DNA of 64,000 nt from Candidatus Gastranaerophilales bacterium. Its GTDB lineage: Bacteria > Cyanobacteriota > Vampirovibrionia > Gastranaerophilales > Gastranaerophilaceae. Made by a program: the position numbers and the translations under genes. Shown piece after piece: positions 38,541-49,088 of this stretch (position 1 is its first letter; each line of letters opens with the position of its first letter). Location: NCBI GenBank assembly GCA_944323595.1, contig CALUTF010000003.1, positions 1-64,000 of the forward strand, in the 5' to 3' direction. Below the pieces are notes generated by a model, which had not been told where the DNA came from, made no database searches, and saw only the letters and a list, made by a program, of their open reading frames with translations.

Positions 38541-38576
38541 CTTTATGCTTATAAAAAATAAATTATAAGCACAAAG
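38541..38576 (+). terminator. Hairpin after nifS
   Basis: CTTTATGCTTATAA pairs with TTATAAGCACAAAG with one mismatch; there is no clear T-tract, so termination is uncertain. Confidence 0.4.
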
Positions 38577-38675
38577 TCCTACTGATTTATACCTAAATTA
38601 CAATAAAATTAAATAACAATTCCGTAGAATAGCTTTTAGTAATATTCAAATTTATTCTAAAGCTAAGGAGTTGTT

Positions 38676-39599
38676 ATGAAGAAAATAATTGTAATATCTG
38701 CTATTATACTTTGCTTTAATATAACTGGCGTTAATGCGCAAAACACCACACTGGATAAAATCGAAAATACTCTCTACGGATTTCAATATGAAAGCCAGAG
38801 TGACACTGAACGATTAGCCAGAATAGAAGAAAGTGTATACGGACAGGTTAATAGCGGTTCCAATGCACAGAGAATTGCAAAATTAGAAAAAGACCTTGCT
38901 GCAAATCTTATGGGGCAGGAGATTGCCCCTGTAGAAGATACTTTCGCGGAACAGGATGAAACCGAAGAAATGATTGCAAAAGGTGCTAATATAAATTATC
39001 CTGCCGTAAATGAACTTGAACAGCATGTATTTAAACAGGAATTCCGTGATAAAGACCTTAAAGAACGTCTTGCTGCGCTTGAACAAAAAACTTTTGGAAA
39101 AACATACTCAGATGATTTCAGTACGCGCGTCGACAGATTGAAAGCAGAAATCAAGCCGCGTTCATTAATGGATAATGCAATTGCACAATCGTCAAATGAC
39201 TATTATGACGAAGAAGTTGTACATCTGGATGAAAATTACCGTTTATCTGAATATAATCCGCCATCACAATTTAGTTACGAAGATTATAACTCTCGCAACC
39301 ATACATTCCCGTTTGCGAATAAGAACAGAACAATGAATCTTTCTGCGATGGAAAATGCGGTCCTAAGCCGTTCGTTCCCGAACGACAGCACTGAGACAAG
39401 GCTTTCAAGACTTGAATCACAGATGTTCGGGACAATATTCAGCGATGATGAACAGGAAGAGCGTATAAAAAGACTCTCAAGCGCTTATAAGGCCCAGAAG
39501 ACTGCAACACGCTATGATTCCAACAGATTTTCTCAAAATATGGCAACCGCAATGCAAATTGGTACAATTCTTTTGATGGTACTGGCATGTATACTCTAA
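38676..39599 (+). CDS. Secreted protein with three LE-FG repeats
   Basis: 307 residues with a signal peptide (MKKIIVISAIILCFNITGVNA) and a hydrophobic C-terminal helix (IGTILLMVLACIL). Three units of about 50 residues begin near residues 26, 109 and 224 and share the pattern LxxΦExxΦ(F/L)xxxFxxDxxxxRΦxxLE followed by a second half such as MFGTIFSDDEQEERIKRL. The third unit closely resembles the single unit in the protein at 51196. The unit is amphipathic and probably helical. It is likely periplasmic, anchored by the C-terminal helix. Function unknown. AAGGAG precedes the ATG, next to an imperfect hairpin. Confidence 0.7.
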   Translation: MKKIIVISAIILCFNITGVNAQNTTLDKIENTLYGFQYESQSDTERLARIEESVYGQVNSGSNAQRIAKLEKDLAANLMGQEIAPVEDTFAEQDETEEMIAKGANINYPAVNELEQHVFKQEFRDKDLKERLAALEQKTFGKTYSDDFSTRVDRLKAEIKPRSLMDNAIAQSSNDYYDEEVVHLDENYRLSEYNPPSQFSYEDYNSRNHTFPFANKNRTMNLSAMENAVLSRSFPNDSTETRLSRLESQMFGTIFSDDEQEERIKRLSSAYKAQKTATRYDSNRFSQNMATAMQIGTILLMVLACIL

Positions 39600-39614
39600 G
39601 GCTGCAAATATACA

Positions 39615-39648
39615 AATACTGGTTGAATGGTAATATTCAACCAGTATT
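39615..39648. terminator. Two-way hairpin between convergent genes
   Basis: AATACTGGTTGAAT (39615-39628) pairs perfectly with ATTCAACCAGTATT (39635-39648) between the repeat protein gene and the AsmA-like gene. Confidence 0.65.
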
Positions 39649-39666
39649 AATTCGATTTTATATTGA

Positions 39667-42600
39667 TTAGAAACTGAAAAGTTTTCTAAGATTATCTTTT
39701 ACACCTTCAAATTGTTCTTTTACATCATCAATGATAACATCTTTTGTTTCATTCAATTGATTTTTAACATCAACGGCAGTCTGTTTCACATCAACTACAT
39801 TTAAAGCTGATGTGTCCCCCTGTGCGAGCCATTTGAAAGATTTTACTGATGACGGACTGTCGACACCGCCGTTAAATTCAACTTTAAAATCTTTGTAATC
39901 AGAACTTTCAAGAGTTAATGGCGGTATGTAAGCAACATTTTCTGTTTCAGGGTTTGTTGTCATTGCTCTGATAATTGAAGACGTCAGCATTCCAAATTTA
40001 GGCAAATATGAGGTTATTTTATCAACAGAAAGCTCTCCGAGTGGTCCGAGCAATGTGACAACCTCTGATGCAAGGCGTCCCAGAATTATGACATTAGTAG
40101 TGGCGTTTAAAAGATTATAACGACCTGTAACATAATAAGATGTATAAGGACCGCTTACTTTTATTGAAGAAATATCAGCCCAGCCGTTTTTAAATGCCAT
40201 CTCGCCGGTTATAGACTCAAAATCCGCAGTTTTGCGTAAAGTTTCATTGTTCAATACGGATGAAACAGCACCTGATAAAATTTTATTTGAATTAATGTTT
40301 TGAGCCCCGATAAATGAATCGAAACGGCCTATATTGCCGAAAGTACCGCTCCCGACATTAAATGTTAGGTTACCTGTCAATGAACTCATCATTTTTTCAA
40401 AATCAAGTGCATACAGCCCTAATTTTGCATTAAAATTCAATTTGCCGTTCAACGCATTTTTAATACCTGCCGCACCTTGAATTGCCGTTTCAGCATCCAT
40501 ATTTTTGCCAGTGATATTTAAAGCTGTTTTTGCAGTGGAAATACCGTATGCAAGTGAACCTGAAATGGTACCTCCGAAAGAATCTCCTGTAATATTTTTA
40601 AGATAAAATACATCATAATCTTTCAGTCCGAAATCAGCTGCCAGATTTTCTGCAACAATACCGCCTGATTGGAGTTTTTTCATTGTTCCGTAGCCGGTAA
40701 GTACAGGACCGTTAACATCGGCAACAAGATTTTCTGCAGAAAAATCCATATCAGGAATTTTTATTGCAGGTATAATTACATCGCCTTTTAATACCGGAGC
40801 AGATATTGAACCTGTTACAGCTAAATCTCCCCTGACACTCAATTCGGAATTAGCCACCCCCGGAATATTTGATGTAATCATCTTTGGCAAAAGAAGATTC
40901 AAATTCAATTTCGGATTTGAAGAGAGATGGTTAATATTTCCGGAAAGTGATAATACAGGATTGCTAAAACTATCAGCGAACACCCCTGTTTCCAAAAATT
41001 TCAAACTGTCAGATGAAATTCTCATAAGAGAATTGATAACTGTTTTTTTATTTTTTAAAGCATCAATATCGAGAATTGATATGTAATTTTGAGTATCAGC
41101 CGTTAATTTAAGACTAATATCCTGTACTTTTGAATTGCCGACAACAAGAAGCGATAGCGGAATATTACCAGCTGCCGGAATACTATTCCTCATTTCAGCA
41201 GGGAAAAACTTTTTCACATCAGCAGCCAGTATATTACCGTTTCCTGTAATATTCATAGCAAGTTTATCGGTCATATAATCAGTTATTGTGCCTGAAAAAT
41301 TCATTGATGAATTATTTAACAGAAGATATGTAGTTAAAATATTTATATTATCTTCATCAATTTCGATTTTAGAATCGCTCATGCTGAGGACTGCCATTGG
41401 GTTGACAACTCTTAAGCCGATTATATTCAAGAGCCCTTCAAATGAAGTTCCGTCGGACAAAAGAGAAAGATTTATTTTAGGAAGTTCCAGTGTTGTTGCT
41501 GACGGAACATTCTTAACAACAAGATTATTGAGGTTAACATCAATAACAGGTAAGAGTTTATTTAGTTTACCGCCCAACGAAGCATCTATAGATACAGTAC
41601 CGCTTTTTATATCATTATCTTTTAAAATATTTGCCTGCCCTGCAAGTGCTACCAGAGATTTAAACATAATATCCGACGTTAAAAGGTGCAAATCAACAGA
41701 AGAATCCGTTTTTATTGTTCCATAAATTTTTAACGGATTACCTGCAACGCTGAATCCTGCATTTTTCAGGTTGAACATACTATTTGAAAAATCAACATCT
41801 GCAAATATATTATCAATTGAAATGTTATACGGTTTGAATTTTAAATAAGACTGTTCTTCTTCCGGAATAGTCAAATAACCGTCAGAAGCAACCGACTTTA
41901 AGTCTGATTTCAATCTAAAGTCAGCCTTTAAACTTCCTTTTGCGGCAATAGTATCAAACTCTTGCACCCCGAATGATTTCATAAAGTAATTAACCATAGA
42001 AAGTAAGTGTGCAAAATTTAAATCAGACTTACAGGATAAATCAATAAAAGGTTTCCTCCCATGATTAATATTACCGTTCAAGGCTGTTTTTTCTTCCTGC
42101 CCCGTGTATAATTCAGAATCAACAGAAATATCCTTATCTTTAAATGCTAAATATAAATGTCCTTTCGGAAGCATATTACGACCGGTTGAAAAAGAGAAAT
42201 CTCTTATATCAAAAATACCGTTCAAGATTATATTGTCAGTAGTACCTGTAATTTTTAAATTAGTAACAAGTCCGCCGGACAGATGTAGCTTTGCAAGTCC
42301 GTCCAGAATTGTCACAATATTAAACGCAGGCGTCGTGGGTGTGCTGCTGGAAACAATAGCAGTATCTGTCTCAGGCACTGTGTTCAACATATCATTTAAA
42401 TCAATATCAGGCATGACTTTGTTAAACAAATTAATATCATAAGTAATTTGTTTTCTGTCTAAAAAGCGCATCTCGCCCTTTGCGAGGAGTTTAATCTTTT
42501 TGTTAAGAATAAAATCTTTTATAACAAAATCTTCACCATCAATAAGACTTTCTTTAGAATTTTCTGTATTAACAATTTTTATCTGGTATTCATCAACTCT

Positions 42601-43107
42601 AATGTCAGGCAAATGGTTTGAAAGTTTCCAGCCTGCGAGCATATCAGTTCCTGAAGAGGACGGCTCTTCTGAAGTATTATTATTTGTAATAGAGGCAATA
42701 TAGTCTTCAAGTTGAAATTTACCGCTGCCGTCTACATTAAACGTAACAGACAAATTGTCGGCTGAAATAACATCCAGTTCAATATGCTTAATGATAAGAG
42801 GAAGCAATGAAATTTTTAATTTAACATCATCAGCGGAAACAAGTTCATCTCCTGATGGAAGTTTTACGTTTATATATCCGGCTTTTATACCGGCAGTAAG
42901 TTTTGGCGTAGTAACGATGCCAATTTTTTTCAATGAAACATCAAGACCTGCCGCATCTTTTGCAATAGCAGAAATTGTGTCACAGTAACGGTTGATAAAA
43001 GGGTTTACCACAAAAGGTAAAGCCAAAAATAATATATATATACAACCGATTACAGAGCCTAAAATAATCGAAACTTTTTTAATAAAAGCCTTTTTATCTA
43101 TATTCAT
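39667..43107 (-). CDS. AsmA-like envelope protein
   Basis: 1146 residues. An N-terminal membrane helix (VSIILGSVIGCIYILFLALPFVV) is followed by a very long beta-rich body of repeated ΦxΦxG strands, as in AsmA/TamB bridge proteins that carry phospholipids between membranes. The C-terminal AsmA-type segment is visible (GSGTFGNIGRFDSFIGAQNI, GRYNLLNATTNVIILGRL) and ends in an amphipathic tail. The ATG at 43107 is chosen because GAGG lies 9 nt upstream; another ATG 9 nt earlier would touch the ribosome site. Together with the MCE protein at 61230 it supports a diderm envelope. Confidence 0.85.
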   Translation of the reverse strand: MNIDKKAFIKKVSIILGSVIGCIYILFLALPFVVNPFINRYCDTISAIAKDAAGLDVSLKKIGIVTTPKLTAGIKAGYINVKLPSGDELVSADDVKLKISLLPLIIKHIELDVISADNLSVTFNVDGSGKFQLEDYIASITNNNTSEEPSSSGTDMLAGWKLSNHLPDIRVDEYQIKIVNTENSKESLIDGEDFVIKDFILNKKIKLLAKGEMRFLDRKQITYDINLFNKVMPDIDLNDMLNTVPETDTAIVSSSTPTTPAFNIVTILDGLAKLHLSGGLVTNLKITGTTDNIILNGIFDIRDFSFSTGRNMLPKGHLYLAFKDKDISVDSELYTGQEEKTALNGNINHGRKPFIDLSCKSDLNFAHLLSMVNYFMKSFGVQEFDTIAAKGSLKADFRLKSDLKSVASDGYLTIPEEEQSYLKFKPYNISIDNIFADVDFSNSMFNLKNAGFSVAGNPLKIYGTIKTDSSVDLHLLTSDIMFKSLVALAGQANILKDNDIKSGTVSIDASLGGKLNKLLPVIDVNLNNLVVKNVPSATTLELPKINLSLLSDGTSFEGLLNIIGLRVVNPMAVLSMSDSKIEIDEDNINILTTYLLLNNSSMNFSGTITDYMTDKLAMNITGNGNILAADVKKFFPAEMRNSIPAAGNIPLSLLVVGNSKVQDISLKLTADTQNYISILDIDALKNKKTVINSLMRISSDSLKFLETGVFADSFSNPVLSLSGNINHLSSNPKLNLNLLLPKMITSNIPGVANSELSVRGDLAVTGSISAPVLKGDVIIPAIKIPDMDFSAENLVADVNGPVLTGYGTMKKLQSGGIVAENLAADFGLKDYDVFYLKNITGDSFGGTISGSLAYGISTAKTALNITGKNMDAETAIQGAAGIKNALNGKLNFNAKLGLYALDFEKMMSSLTGNLTFNVGSGTFGNIGRFDSFIGAQNINSNKILSGAVSSVLNNETLRKTADFESITGEMAFKNGWADISSIKVSGPYTSYYVTGRYNLLNATTNVIILGRLASEVVTLLGPLGELSVDKITSYLPKFGMLTSSIIRAMTTNPETENVAYIPPLTLESSDYKDFKVEFNGGVDSPSSVKSFKWLAQGDTSALNVVDVKQTAVDVKNQLNETKDVIIDDVKEQFEGVKDNLRKLFSF

Positions 43108-43159
43108 ATCACACATCCTCTATTAACTGATAGTATTTTACCATAAATAACAAGTTATG

Positions 43160-44047
43160 TTAAGTAAGGCGTTCCGGATAATAATTCCATTTAATATTTT
43201 CATTTTTCCTGAACCACGTGAGCTGACGTTTTGCATACCGTCTTGTATTTTGTTTAAGTAAGTCAAGTGCTTCCTGCAAAGTCAAATTACCGTCAAGATA
43301 TGAGATAATTTCCTGATAACCTATTGTATACAACAAATTATTAATCCGTCCATGCTTTTTCAGCAATTTTTTTGTTTCTTCTATAAGTCCTGCTTCAATC
43401 ATTAAATCAACACGCTTATTTATACGGTCGTACAGAATATCTCTGGGATAATTGCACCCCAGCCATTCAACATCAAATTCCGATTCTGCAACTCCTCTGG
43501 AATCACTTATTTTTTTACCGGTAGACTTGATAATTTCTATATGCCTTATTAATTTTTTCTTATCGTTTGCATAAATTTTACCGGCAGCATCTTCGTCCAG
43601 TTCTCTTAAAATACTGTGCAGTTCCTCGCTGTTCAACTTTTGCAGTTCTGCCCTAAGCTCGTAATTTGGAGGTACTTGCGGCAAATTGTAGCTTTCCAGC
43701 AAAATTCTGAAGTATAATCCTGTCCCGCCGACCATTATAGGAGTTTTGCCACGCGAGATAATATCATAAATACATTTTTTTGCCTCATCAACATATACCC
43801 CCGCAGAATACTCGACCTCTGGCTCTACAATATCTATCATATAGTGGGGAATATTTCCGCGTTCTTCTAATGTTGGTTTTGCGGTTCCGATATCAAGCCC
43901 TTTGTAAACAAGTCTGGAATCTGCAGATATAATTTCGCCGCCGTTTTTTTGTGCAAGCTCAATTGCAAATGCAGTCTTGCCAGAAGCTGTCGGACCCACT
44001 ACCGCAATTACTTTATTCTTTATTTTCGCAGCAGAATTCACGCTCAT
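43160..44047 (-). CDS. miaA: tRNA dimethylallyltransferase
   Basis: 295 residues. It adds the isopentenyl group to A37 of tRNAs reading U-initial codons. Seen: P-loop AVVGPTASGKTAFAIELA, ISADSRLVYKGLDIGTAKPT, PIMVGGTGLYFRILLE, and a C-terminal RRYAKRQLTWFRK. Its start lies 35 bp inside the 3' end of the upstream membrane-protein gene and lacks a strong ribosome site, so translational coupling is likely. Confidence 0.95.
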   Translation of the reverse strand: MSVNSAAKIKNKVIAVVGPTASGKTAFAIELAQKNGGEIISADSRLVYKGLDIGTAKPTLEERGNIPHYMIDIVEPEVEYSAGVYVDEAKKCIYDIISRGKTPIMVGGTGLYFRILLESYNLPQVPPNYELRAELQKLNSEELHSILRELDEDAAGKIYANDKKKLIRHIEIIKSTGKKISDSRGVAESEFDVEWLGCNYPRDILYDRINKRVDLMIEAGLIEETKKLLKKHGRINNLLYTIGYQEIISYLDGNLTLQEALDLLKQNTRRYAKRQLTWFRKNENIKWNYYPERLT

Positions 44048-44849
44048 AATAAAGAAATACTAGCACAACCAGATAGACAATAAAATAGAAATATACAAGC
44101 ATCATCAAAAAATAAGATATCGGATTAAGAATAGCAAATGTATTCAGAAACGATAGCACGAAATTTAAACATGATATATATATAAACAATTTCAGTGAAT
44201 TGAATAATTTTATAAAGACTTTCTTAATTGACTTAAAAAGAGCAGTGAACGGATTTTTATCAGAAAAAAGAATTTCCGGTGCCCAGAGCATTAAAACAAA
44301 TGAAAATACTGCATTAGAAAGAAAAATTAATAAACTCCACTGGCTTAACTTCAATAGTTGTTCCGGAGAAAGTCCGTCAATAAAAGCACCGAGTTCCTGA
44401 ATAGATGCTATAGGCTCTTTCATCTGCGAAGCATCCAGATTAAGTCCGCCTATCACAGATTGCCCTATATTATAGACAACTCCGCCCCACAGGATTAATA
44501 TAACAACAAAAAGAACTATAAAACCGAGGAACGGCAGGAAATATCCGCCAATTCCTGCCGGAATATCTTTCATAAGATTGAAAGATGCTCTTGCCTGATC
44601 TTCATCAAGAATATAAACGGACTTTGAATTCTCAACTGCACGTTTCACCATAAAAAACCATGCAGCCAGAAATGCACCGAACATTACCCATAAGGTGAAC
44701 ATCGACAACAACATTTCAGGCAAAGTGTCCACTGTATTCTTTGAAAATCCAAGATACATACTGACTATTACCATAAACAAAACAAGCGGCGTCGCCAGTA
44801 TAATATTATAATAAGTAATCCCGAAAGAATCTTTAAATAATTTTATCAT
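44013..44849 (-). CDS. Polytopic membrane protein of unknown function
   Basis: 278 residues with about six membrane helices (YYNIILATPLVLFMVIVSMYL, FTLWVMFGAFLAAWFFMV, FLPFLGFIVLFVVILILW, LLIFLSNAVFSFVLMLW, LKLFIYISCLNFVLSFL, and a final aromatic helix). A soluble loop before the third helix carries DEDQARASFNLMKDIP. I do not recognise the family. It overlaps miaA by 35 bp and is likely cotranscribed with it. A GAGGT lies 13 nt before the ATG. Confidence 0.7.
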   Translation of the reverse strand: MIKLFKDSFGITYYNIILATPLVLFMVIVSMYLGFSKNTVDTLPEMLLSMFTLWVMFGAFLAAWFFMVKRAVENSKSVYILDEDQARASFNLMKDIPAGIGGYFLPFLGFIVLFVVILILWGGVVYNIGQSVIGGLNLDASQMKEPIASIQELGAFIDGLSPEQLLKLSQWSLLIFLSNAVFSFVLMLWAPEILFSDKNPFTALFKSIKKVFIKLFNSLKLFIYISCLNFVLSFLNTFAILNPISYFLMMLVYFYFIVYLVVLVFLYYEREFCCENKE

Positions 44850-44893
44850 AATTTAAGTTATACCTCATTTAACGGAAAATTTTAATAACTGAT

Positions 44894-46033
44894 TTACTTA
44901 ACGATTTCAACCTGTTTTTTAGAGAGTTGATTTTTACGTTTTCTGCGGCGCATCAAGTCAACAAATGCTTCCAATCGTGTTAAGTATCCGGCTTTACCTG
45001 TCTGTTCATCCATAATAAGCGGCAAAATCGGAATATCGCAATTCTCTCTCATTGCAGGAAAAATATTTTGTGACATAATTTCCGGCATGCATGTAAACGG
45101 ACTTATGTGAATAATTCCGTCAATTCCTCTTTCATTTGCATACGCAACATCAGAAACGCATTCAAGTGCGTCCCCGCCGATATCACGGCTCAGATAAGGT
45201 TTCGCCATACGGAAAGCTCTTTGCAGGTGAGTTTCACCTTTTCTGAAAATTTTCGGAATGATAGCATCTTTTAAAAATCCGCTTACCGTCAGACTCTTTC
45301 TTGTTTCAACGCCCATCTTGGCAAGTTCTTTTGCAAGGTTCTGATTGGAAAAACTGTCGCAAACCAGATAGATTTCACCTGTAATATCCACATGTAGAAT
45401 TTCACGTTTAGTGTCAATTTCAGTTTTTGCCATTTCTTCGTAAGCAGCCTTTTGTGCTTTCAAAAGTTTTTTAGTTGTATTTGCTTCATCAATAAGTTTC
45501 AGAGCTTTCAGAAAATGTTTTTCAGCTTCGCCTGAATGAACTTCACGAGCACTGTAATATGCAAGTTTGCGTTCAAGTTCATCACATATAAATACTTTTC
45601 TGATAGCAATGAGTATTGCTCGCAGGAATAAAACGGGGTCATTTTTCCCGCTGATTTTTTTCAGAAAATCATACATTCCCTTAATTCCGTCGTATAGCGT
45701 AAGTTCTATATAATTAGCGTGATATCCCATATCATCCAGTGCATTTTTAATACAATTACCGTATTCACCGAGTCGACAGCATCCCGGTGAAGATATCATT
45801 GCAACATAATCAGCGCCGCCCTCAATTGCCTCTATAAAATTACCGAGAATAAGTTTATAAGGGAGGCAAATAGCTTCCGGCGAATATTTTGTACCTAAAG
45901 ATAATGTTTTTTTGCTGGTATATGGCGGTATAAAAGCCTCACATCCTACTTTTCTGAGCGCTGCTGCCCAGGCTATATATATAATTCCCATATGCGGGAA
46001 TGCTACTTTTATTTTCTTTTTTTCTTCTGTCAT
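44894..46033 (-). CDS. 2-hydroxyacyl-CoA dehydratase-like Fe-S protein (DUF2229 type)
   Basis: 379 residues. It matches the dehydratase-like half of large activase-dehydratase fusion proteins: AFPHMGIIYIAWAAALRKVG, LPYKLILGNFIEAIEGGADYV, the Cys-rich SSPGCCRLGEYGNC, and ISPFTCMPEIMSQNIFPAMR then DEQTGKAGYLTRLEAFVD. Family members bind [4Fe-4S] or double-cubane clusters and receive electrons from an ATP-driven activase, such as the one at 54327. The substrate is unknown; low-potential reduction is inferred. It is the third gene of an operon, 18 bp after gcvPB. Confidence 0.8.
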   Translation of the reverse strand: MTEEKKKIKVAFPHMGIIYIAWAAALRKVGCEAFIPPYTSKKTLSLGTKYSPEAICLPYKLILGNFIEAIEGGADYVAMISSPGCCRLGEYGNCIKNALDDMGYHANYIELTLYDGIKGMYDFLKKISGKNDPVLFLRAILIAIRKVFICDELERKLAYYSAREVHSGEAEKHFLKALKLIDEANTTKKLLKAQKAAYEEMAKTEIDTKREILHVDITGEIYLVCDSFSNQNLAKELAKMGVETRKSLTVSGFLKDAIIPKIFRKGETHLQRAFRMAKPYLSRDIGGDALECVSDVAYANERGIDGIIHISPFTCMPEIMSQNIFPAMRENCDIPILPLIMDEQTGKAGYLTRLEAFVDLMRRRKRKNQLSKKQVEIVK

Positions 46034-46051
46034 GGTTTAAGGTCTTTCTTT

Positions 46052-47473
46052 CTATTCGTTAAATTTCAAATCAGGGTGTCTTGCGGCAAGAGTTTCATCA
46101 ACACGTTTAACCGGCGTGTTATGAGGTGCGGAAATTAATTTTTCAGGATTAAGTTCTGCCTCTTTTGCTATTTTTAACATAACATCTACAAACTCGTCGA
46201 GTTTTTCTTTTGTTTCCGACTCCGTAGGTTCAATCATTATGGCTTCATGAACAATTAGCGGGAAATAAACTGTAGGCGGATGGGTATTTTCATCCATAAG
46301 GCTCTTTGCGATATTCAATGTAGATACACCGAATTGTTTTTGTTTATCGCCTGATAAAACAAATTCATGCATACAAGGTACATCATAAGGTAATTCAAAT
46401 GCATTTTTGAGTTTTTCTTTAAGGTAATTTGCATTTAAAACGGCATTTTCACTGGCTTCTTTGAGGTTTTTACCCATCATAAGAATATATGCATAGGCTC
46501 TCACAAGTACTCCGAAGTTTCCGTAAAAACTTCTTACCGCACCGATAGAGTGTTTAATATTATAGTTTCTGAAATATTTTTCGCCGTCAAAATCAATTAC
46601 CGGAGACGGGAGAAAATTTTTCAATTTTTCAACAACACAAACAGGGCCTGCACCGGGACCGCCGCCGCCATGCGGTGTTGAAAACGTCTTATGCAGATTT
46701 AAATGGACAACATCAAATCCCATAAGTTTAGGGTTTGTGTACCCCATAACCGCATTAAAGTTTGCACCGTCGTAGTAAAGCAGAGAACCGTTATCATGCA
46801 TTAATTTTGATATTTCGAGGACATTTTCTTCATAAATACCGAGAGTATTAGGATTTGTGAGCATAATTGCGGCGACATCTTCGTCAAGCACGGCCTTTAA
46901 CGCATCTATATCAACCTGTCCTTTATTATTTGAGGTAATTTGTACAATATCAAAGTCACAAATTTTAGCACTTGCAGGATTTGTACCATGTGCAGAGTCA
47001 GGTATAATGACTTTTTTTCTTTTTTCTCCTATAGATTCAAAATAAGCCTTTATAATCATCATGCCGGTAAGCTCACCATGTGCTCCGGCAGCCGGCTGGA
47101 GCGTAACAGCATCCATTCCGGTTAAAACTTTTAAAGATTCCTGAAGTTTATACATTAATTCAAGTGCACCCTGAGCATCTTCATCGCATGTTAGAGGATG
47201 CAGAGAAGCAAAGCCCTCTAAAGTTGCAAGCAGCTCATTAACTTTAGGATTATATTTCATTGTGCATGAACCGAGGGGATAAAAGCCTTTTTCAATACAA
47301 AAATTTTTGTCAGAAAGTTCTTTATAATGTCTTAAAACTTCCAGTTCTCCAAGCTGAGGGAGTCCGATATCTCCGGAACGGAGAAACGATGAGTCAAGAA
47401 AATCTGCGTTACAAGGCATATCTGTTAACGTAATACCGTCAACGTTATTACTTTTTTCAAAAATAGTTTTCAT
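46052..47473 (-). CDS. gcvPB: Glycine dehydrogenase (decarboxylating) subunit 2
   Basis: 473 residues, the PLP-binding half of the split P-protein of the glycine cleavage system. It decarboxylates glycine and loads the rest on the H-protein. Seen: [41 protein letters not shown], and the PLP lysine in [18 protein letters not shown]. The partner subunit gcvPA and the T and H proteins are not in the window. It starts 3 bp after the sigma-factor stop, with AGGGG as ribosome site. Confidence 0.95.
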   Translation of the reverse strand: MKTIFEKSNNVDGITLTDMPCNADFLDSSFLRSGDIGLPQLGELEVLRHYKELSDKNFCIEKGFYPLGSCTMKYNPKVNELLATLEGFASLHPLTCDEDAQGALELMYKLQESLKVLTGMDAVTLQPAAGAHGELTGMMIIKAYFESIGEKRKKVIIPDSAHGTNPASAKICDFDIVQITSNNKGQVDIDALKAVLDEDVAAIMLTNPNTLGIYEENVLEISKLMHDNGSLLYYDGANFNAVMGYTNPKLMGFDVVHLNLHKTFSTPHGGGGPGAGPVCVVEKLKNFLPSPVIDFDGEKYFRNYNIKHSIGAVRSFYGNFGVLVRAYAYILMMGKNLKEASENAVLNANYLKEKLKNAFELPYDVPCMHEFVLSGDKQKQFGVSTLNIAKSLMDENTHPPTVYFPLIVHEAIMIEPTESETKEKLDEFVDVMLKIAKEAELNPEKLISAPHNTPVKRVDETLAARHPDLKFNE

Positions 47474-47475
47474 TC

Positions 47476-48087
47476 TTATATTATCCCCTGTCTTGCCAGT
47501 TCTTTTTTAATTTTATCCAGTCCGGACTGAATAATACGTGAAATCCGCGACTGTGAAATGTTAAATTCTTCAGAGATTTCTCTAAGTTTTTTTTCTTTGA
47601 AGAACTTATACTCAATCAGTTCACGCTCTCTTTGAGGTAATTTTTTCATTGCAAGAAGAATTTCATGTTTCAATTCCAGAAATTCTATTGATTCTTCCGG
47701 AGTTTTTTCTTCCGCCTTAATCTGGGTTGGAACATCAGCCTCCTGCATTTCGTCAATAGATAGAATAGTTTTATAAACTTCTACCCGTAAATTGTCATCC
47801 TGTTCATCTCCGGTAAATTGTTGTTTTTTATTTTTCAGACTGTACCATTTGTAACGGCGTCTGACCTCATTGCGGATTGCCCATTTAATAGCCGTTGAAA
47901 GATATGTATTATTAAATTTATCCGGCGAGTTATTTTTGAACAAAATATAAAGAGTATGGTTTCCTATATTAACCAGTTCAGGCAATTCTACCAGATGAGA
48001 AACCGAAAACTTCTGATACTCAACCTTTGCGATAGTTTCAACTAAATCTTTATATTCCCTTAAATTAACCTTTTGATAAGCCGGCAT
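47476..48087 (-). CDS. Alternative RNA polymerase sigma factor (sigma-70 family)
   Basis: 203 residues. Region 2 is visible in [20 protein letters not shown] ... [24 protein letters not shown], a linker of about 60 residues follows, and region 4 is clear ([48 protein letters not shown]). Regions 1.1 and 1.2 are missing. The size and layout are like group 3 factors (FliA or SigB/F). With flagellar genes 4 kb away a motility role is possible, but no FliA-type promoter was found in front of them. It heads an operon with gcvPB and the dehydratase-like gene, an unusual pairing. Confidence 0.87.
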   Translation of the reverse strand: MPAYQKVNLREYKDLVETIAKVEYQKFSVSHLVELPELVNIGNHTLYILFKNNSPDKFNNTYLSTAIKWAIRNEVRRRYKWYSLKNKKQQFTGDEQDDNLRVEVYKTILSIDEMQEADVPTQIKAEEKTPEESIEFLELKHEILLAMKKLPQRERELIEYKFFKEKKLREISEEFNISQSRISRIIQSGLDKIKKELARQGII

Positions 48088-48215
48088 GATTATATTTGTT
48101 TACCTTATAAAAGAAAATTACCTCACCTACATCATAACAAAAAAAAATATAGAATACCAGACAATGTAATTTCTCTTAACATAAGTTATAGATAGGAAGA
48201 AAAGGAGATTAAAAA

Positions 48216-49088
48216 ATGAAAGTTTTATTCTGTACAGACGGCTCTAAAACCAGCTTTAATGCGCTTGAAAATTTTTCAAAATGGCACAGGGCTGCCAGTG
48301 TTGATATAATTTGTGTAATAGATTGGAGTTTTCTGCCTGATGAAGTTTATATAGAAGAAAGCGGTTTTGCAAATTCATGTGCCAATGTTGCATGCAGCAT
48401 TATAGAAAAAGCTAAAAACGAAATAACCGAATTAGGCATGAATTTGGATGAAGCATACAGGGTATGCGGAAGTGCATCTGACAGTATAGCTGAACAACTT
48501 GATTCAAAGAATTATGACCTTGTACTTATGGGCTCGCATGGTAAAAAAGGGCTGCAAAGATGGCTGGGCTCAGTCTCCAGAGAAATTATAATAAACACCC
48601 AAACCTCAGGATATGTTTCAAAAGAAAATAATAACGCTCAAAAAATTCTATTCACAACGGATGGCAGCGAGCAGGCTTTGCATGCGATAAAAAAGACTAT
48701 TAACAGTTTTAATTTTGAAAATAAGGAAATTCATCTGTGTACGGTGAATGAAGACCCTGATTTATTATTTCTTGAGGGAAGCCTTGATGCAAACTGGCTA
48801 TTGGAAATTCAAAAACGTCAGAAAATGTTTGCACTCAAAACCTTAAAGGAAGCAGAGTTACTAATACAGGAAAGCGGACTCACCATAGCAGGGAAAAGTG
48901 TTTTGAGCGGACAGCCGGCTCAGGCAATAATTGACTATTCTTCAAAAGAAAATATAGATTTAATTGTCCTTGGAGGAAGATTAAAGGCAAAACATACATT
49001 TTTACGTAATTCGGTCAATGAAAGAATTCTTGAGAATACAAAATCAGACGTGATGATTATAAAATCTCAGTCAGAAAATATTGAGTAA
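48216..49088 (+). CDS. Tandem universal stress protein
   Basis: 290 residues with two Usp domains (1-130 and 140-290). The first has the nucleotide loop MGSHGKKGLQRWLGSVS, one residue shorter than the usual G-2x-G-9x-G-S. The second has a degenerate loop (GGRLKAKHTFLRNSV). It is a cytoplasmic ATP-binding stress protein; the target is unknown. AAGGAG precedes the ATG. The 3' end overlaps the convergent GH38 gene by 32 bp. Confidence 0.87.
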   Translation: MKVLFCTDGSKTSFNALENFSKWHRAASVDIICVIDWSFLPDEVYIEESGFANSCANVACSIIEKAKNEITELGMNLDEAYRVCGSASDSIAEQLDSKNYDLVLMGSHGKKGLQRWLGSVSREIIINTQTSGYVSKENNNAQKILFTTDGSEQALHAIKKTINSFNFENKEIHLCTVNEDPDLLFLEGSLDANWLLEIQKRQKMFALKTLKEAELLIQESGLTIAGKSVLSGQPAQAIIDYSSKENIDLIVLGGRLKAKHTFLRNSVNERILENTKSDVMIIKSQSENIE

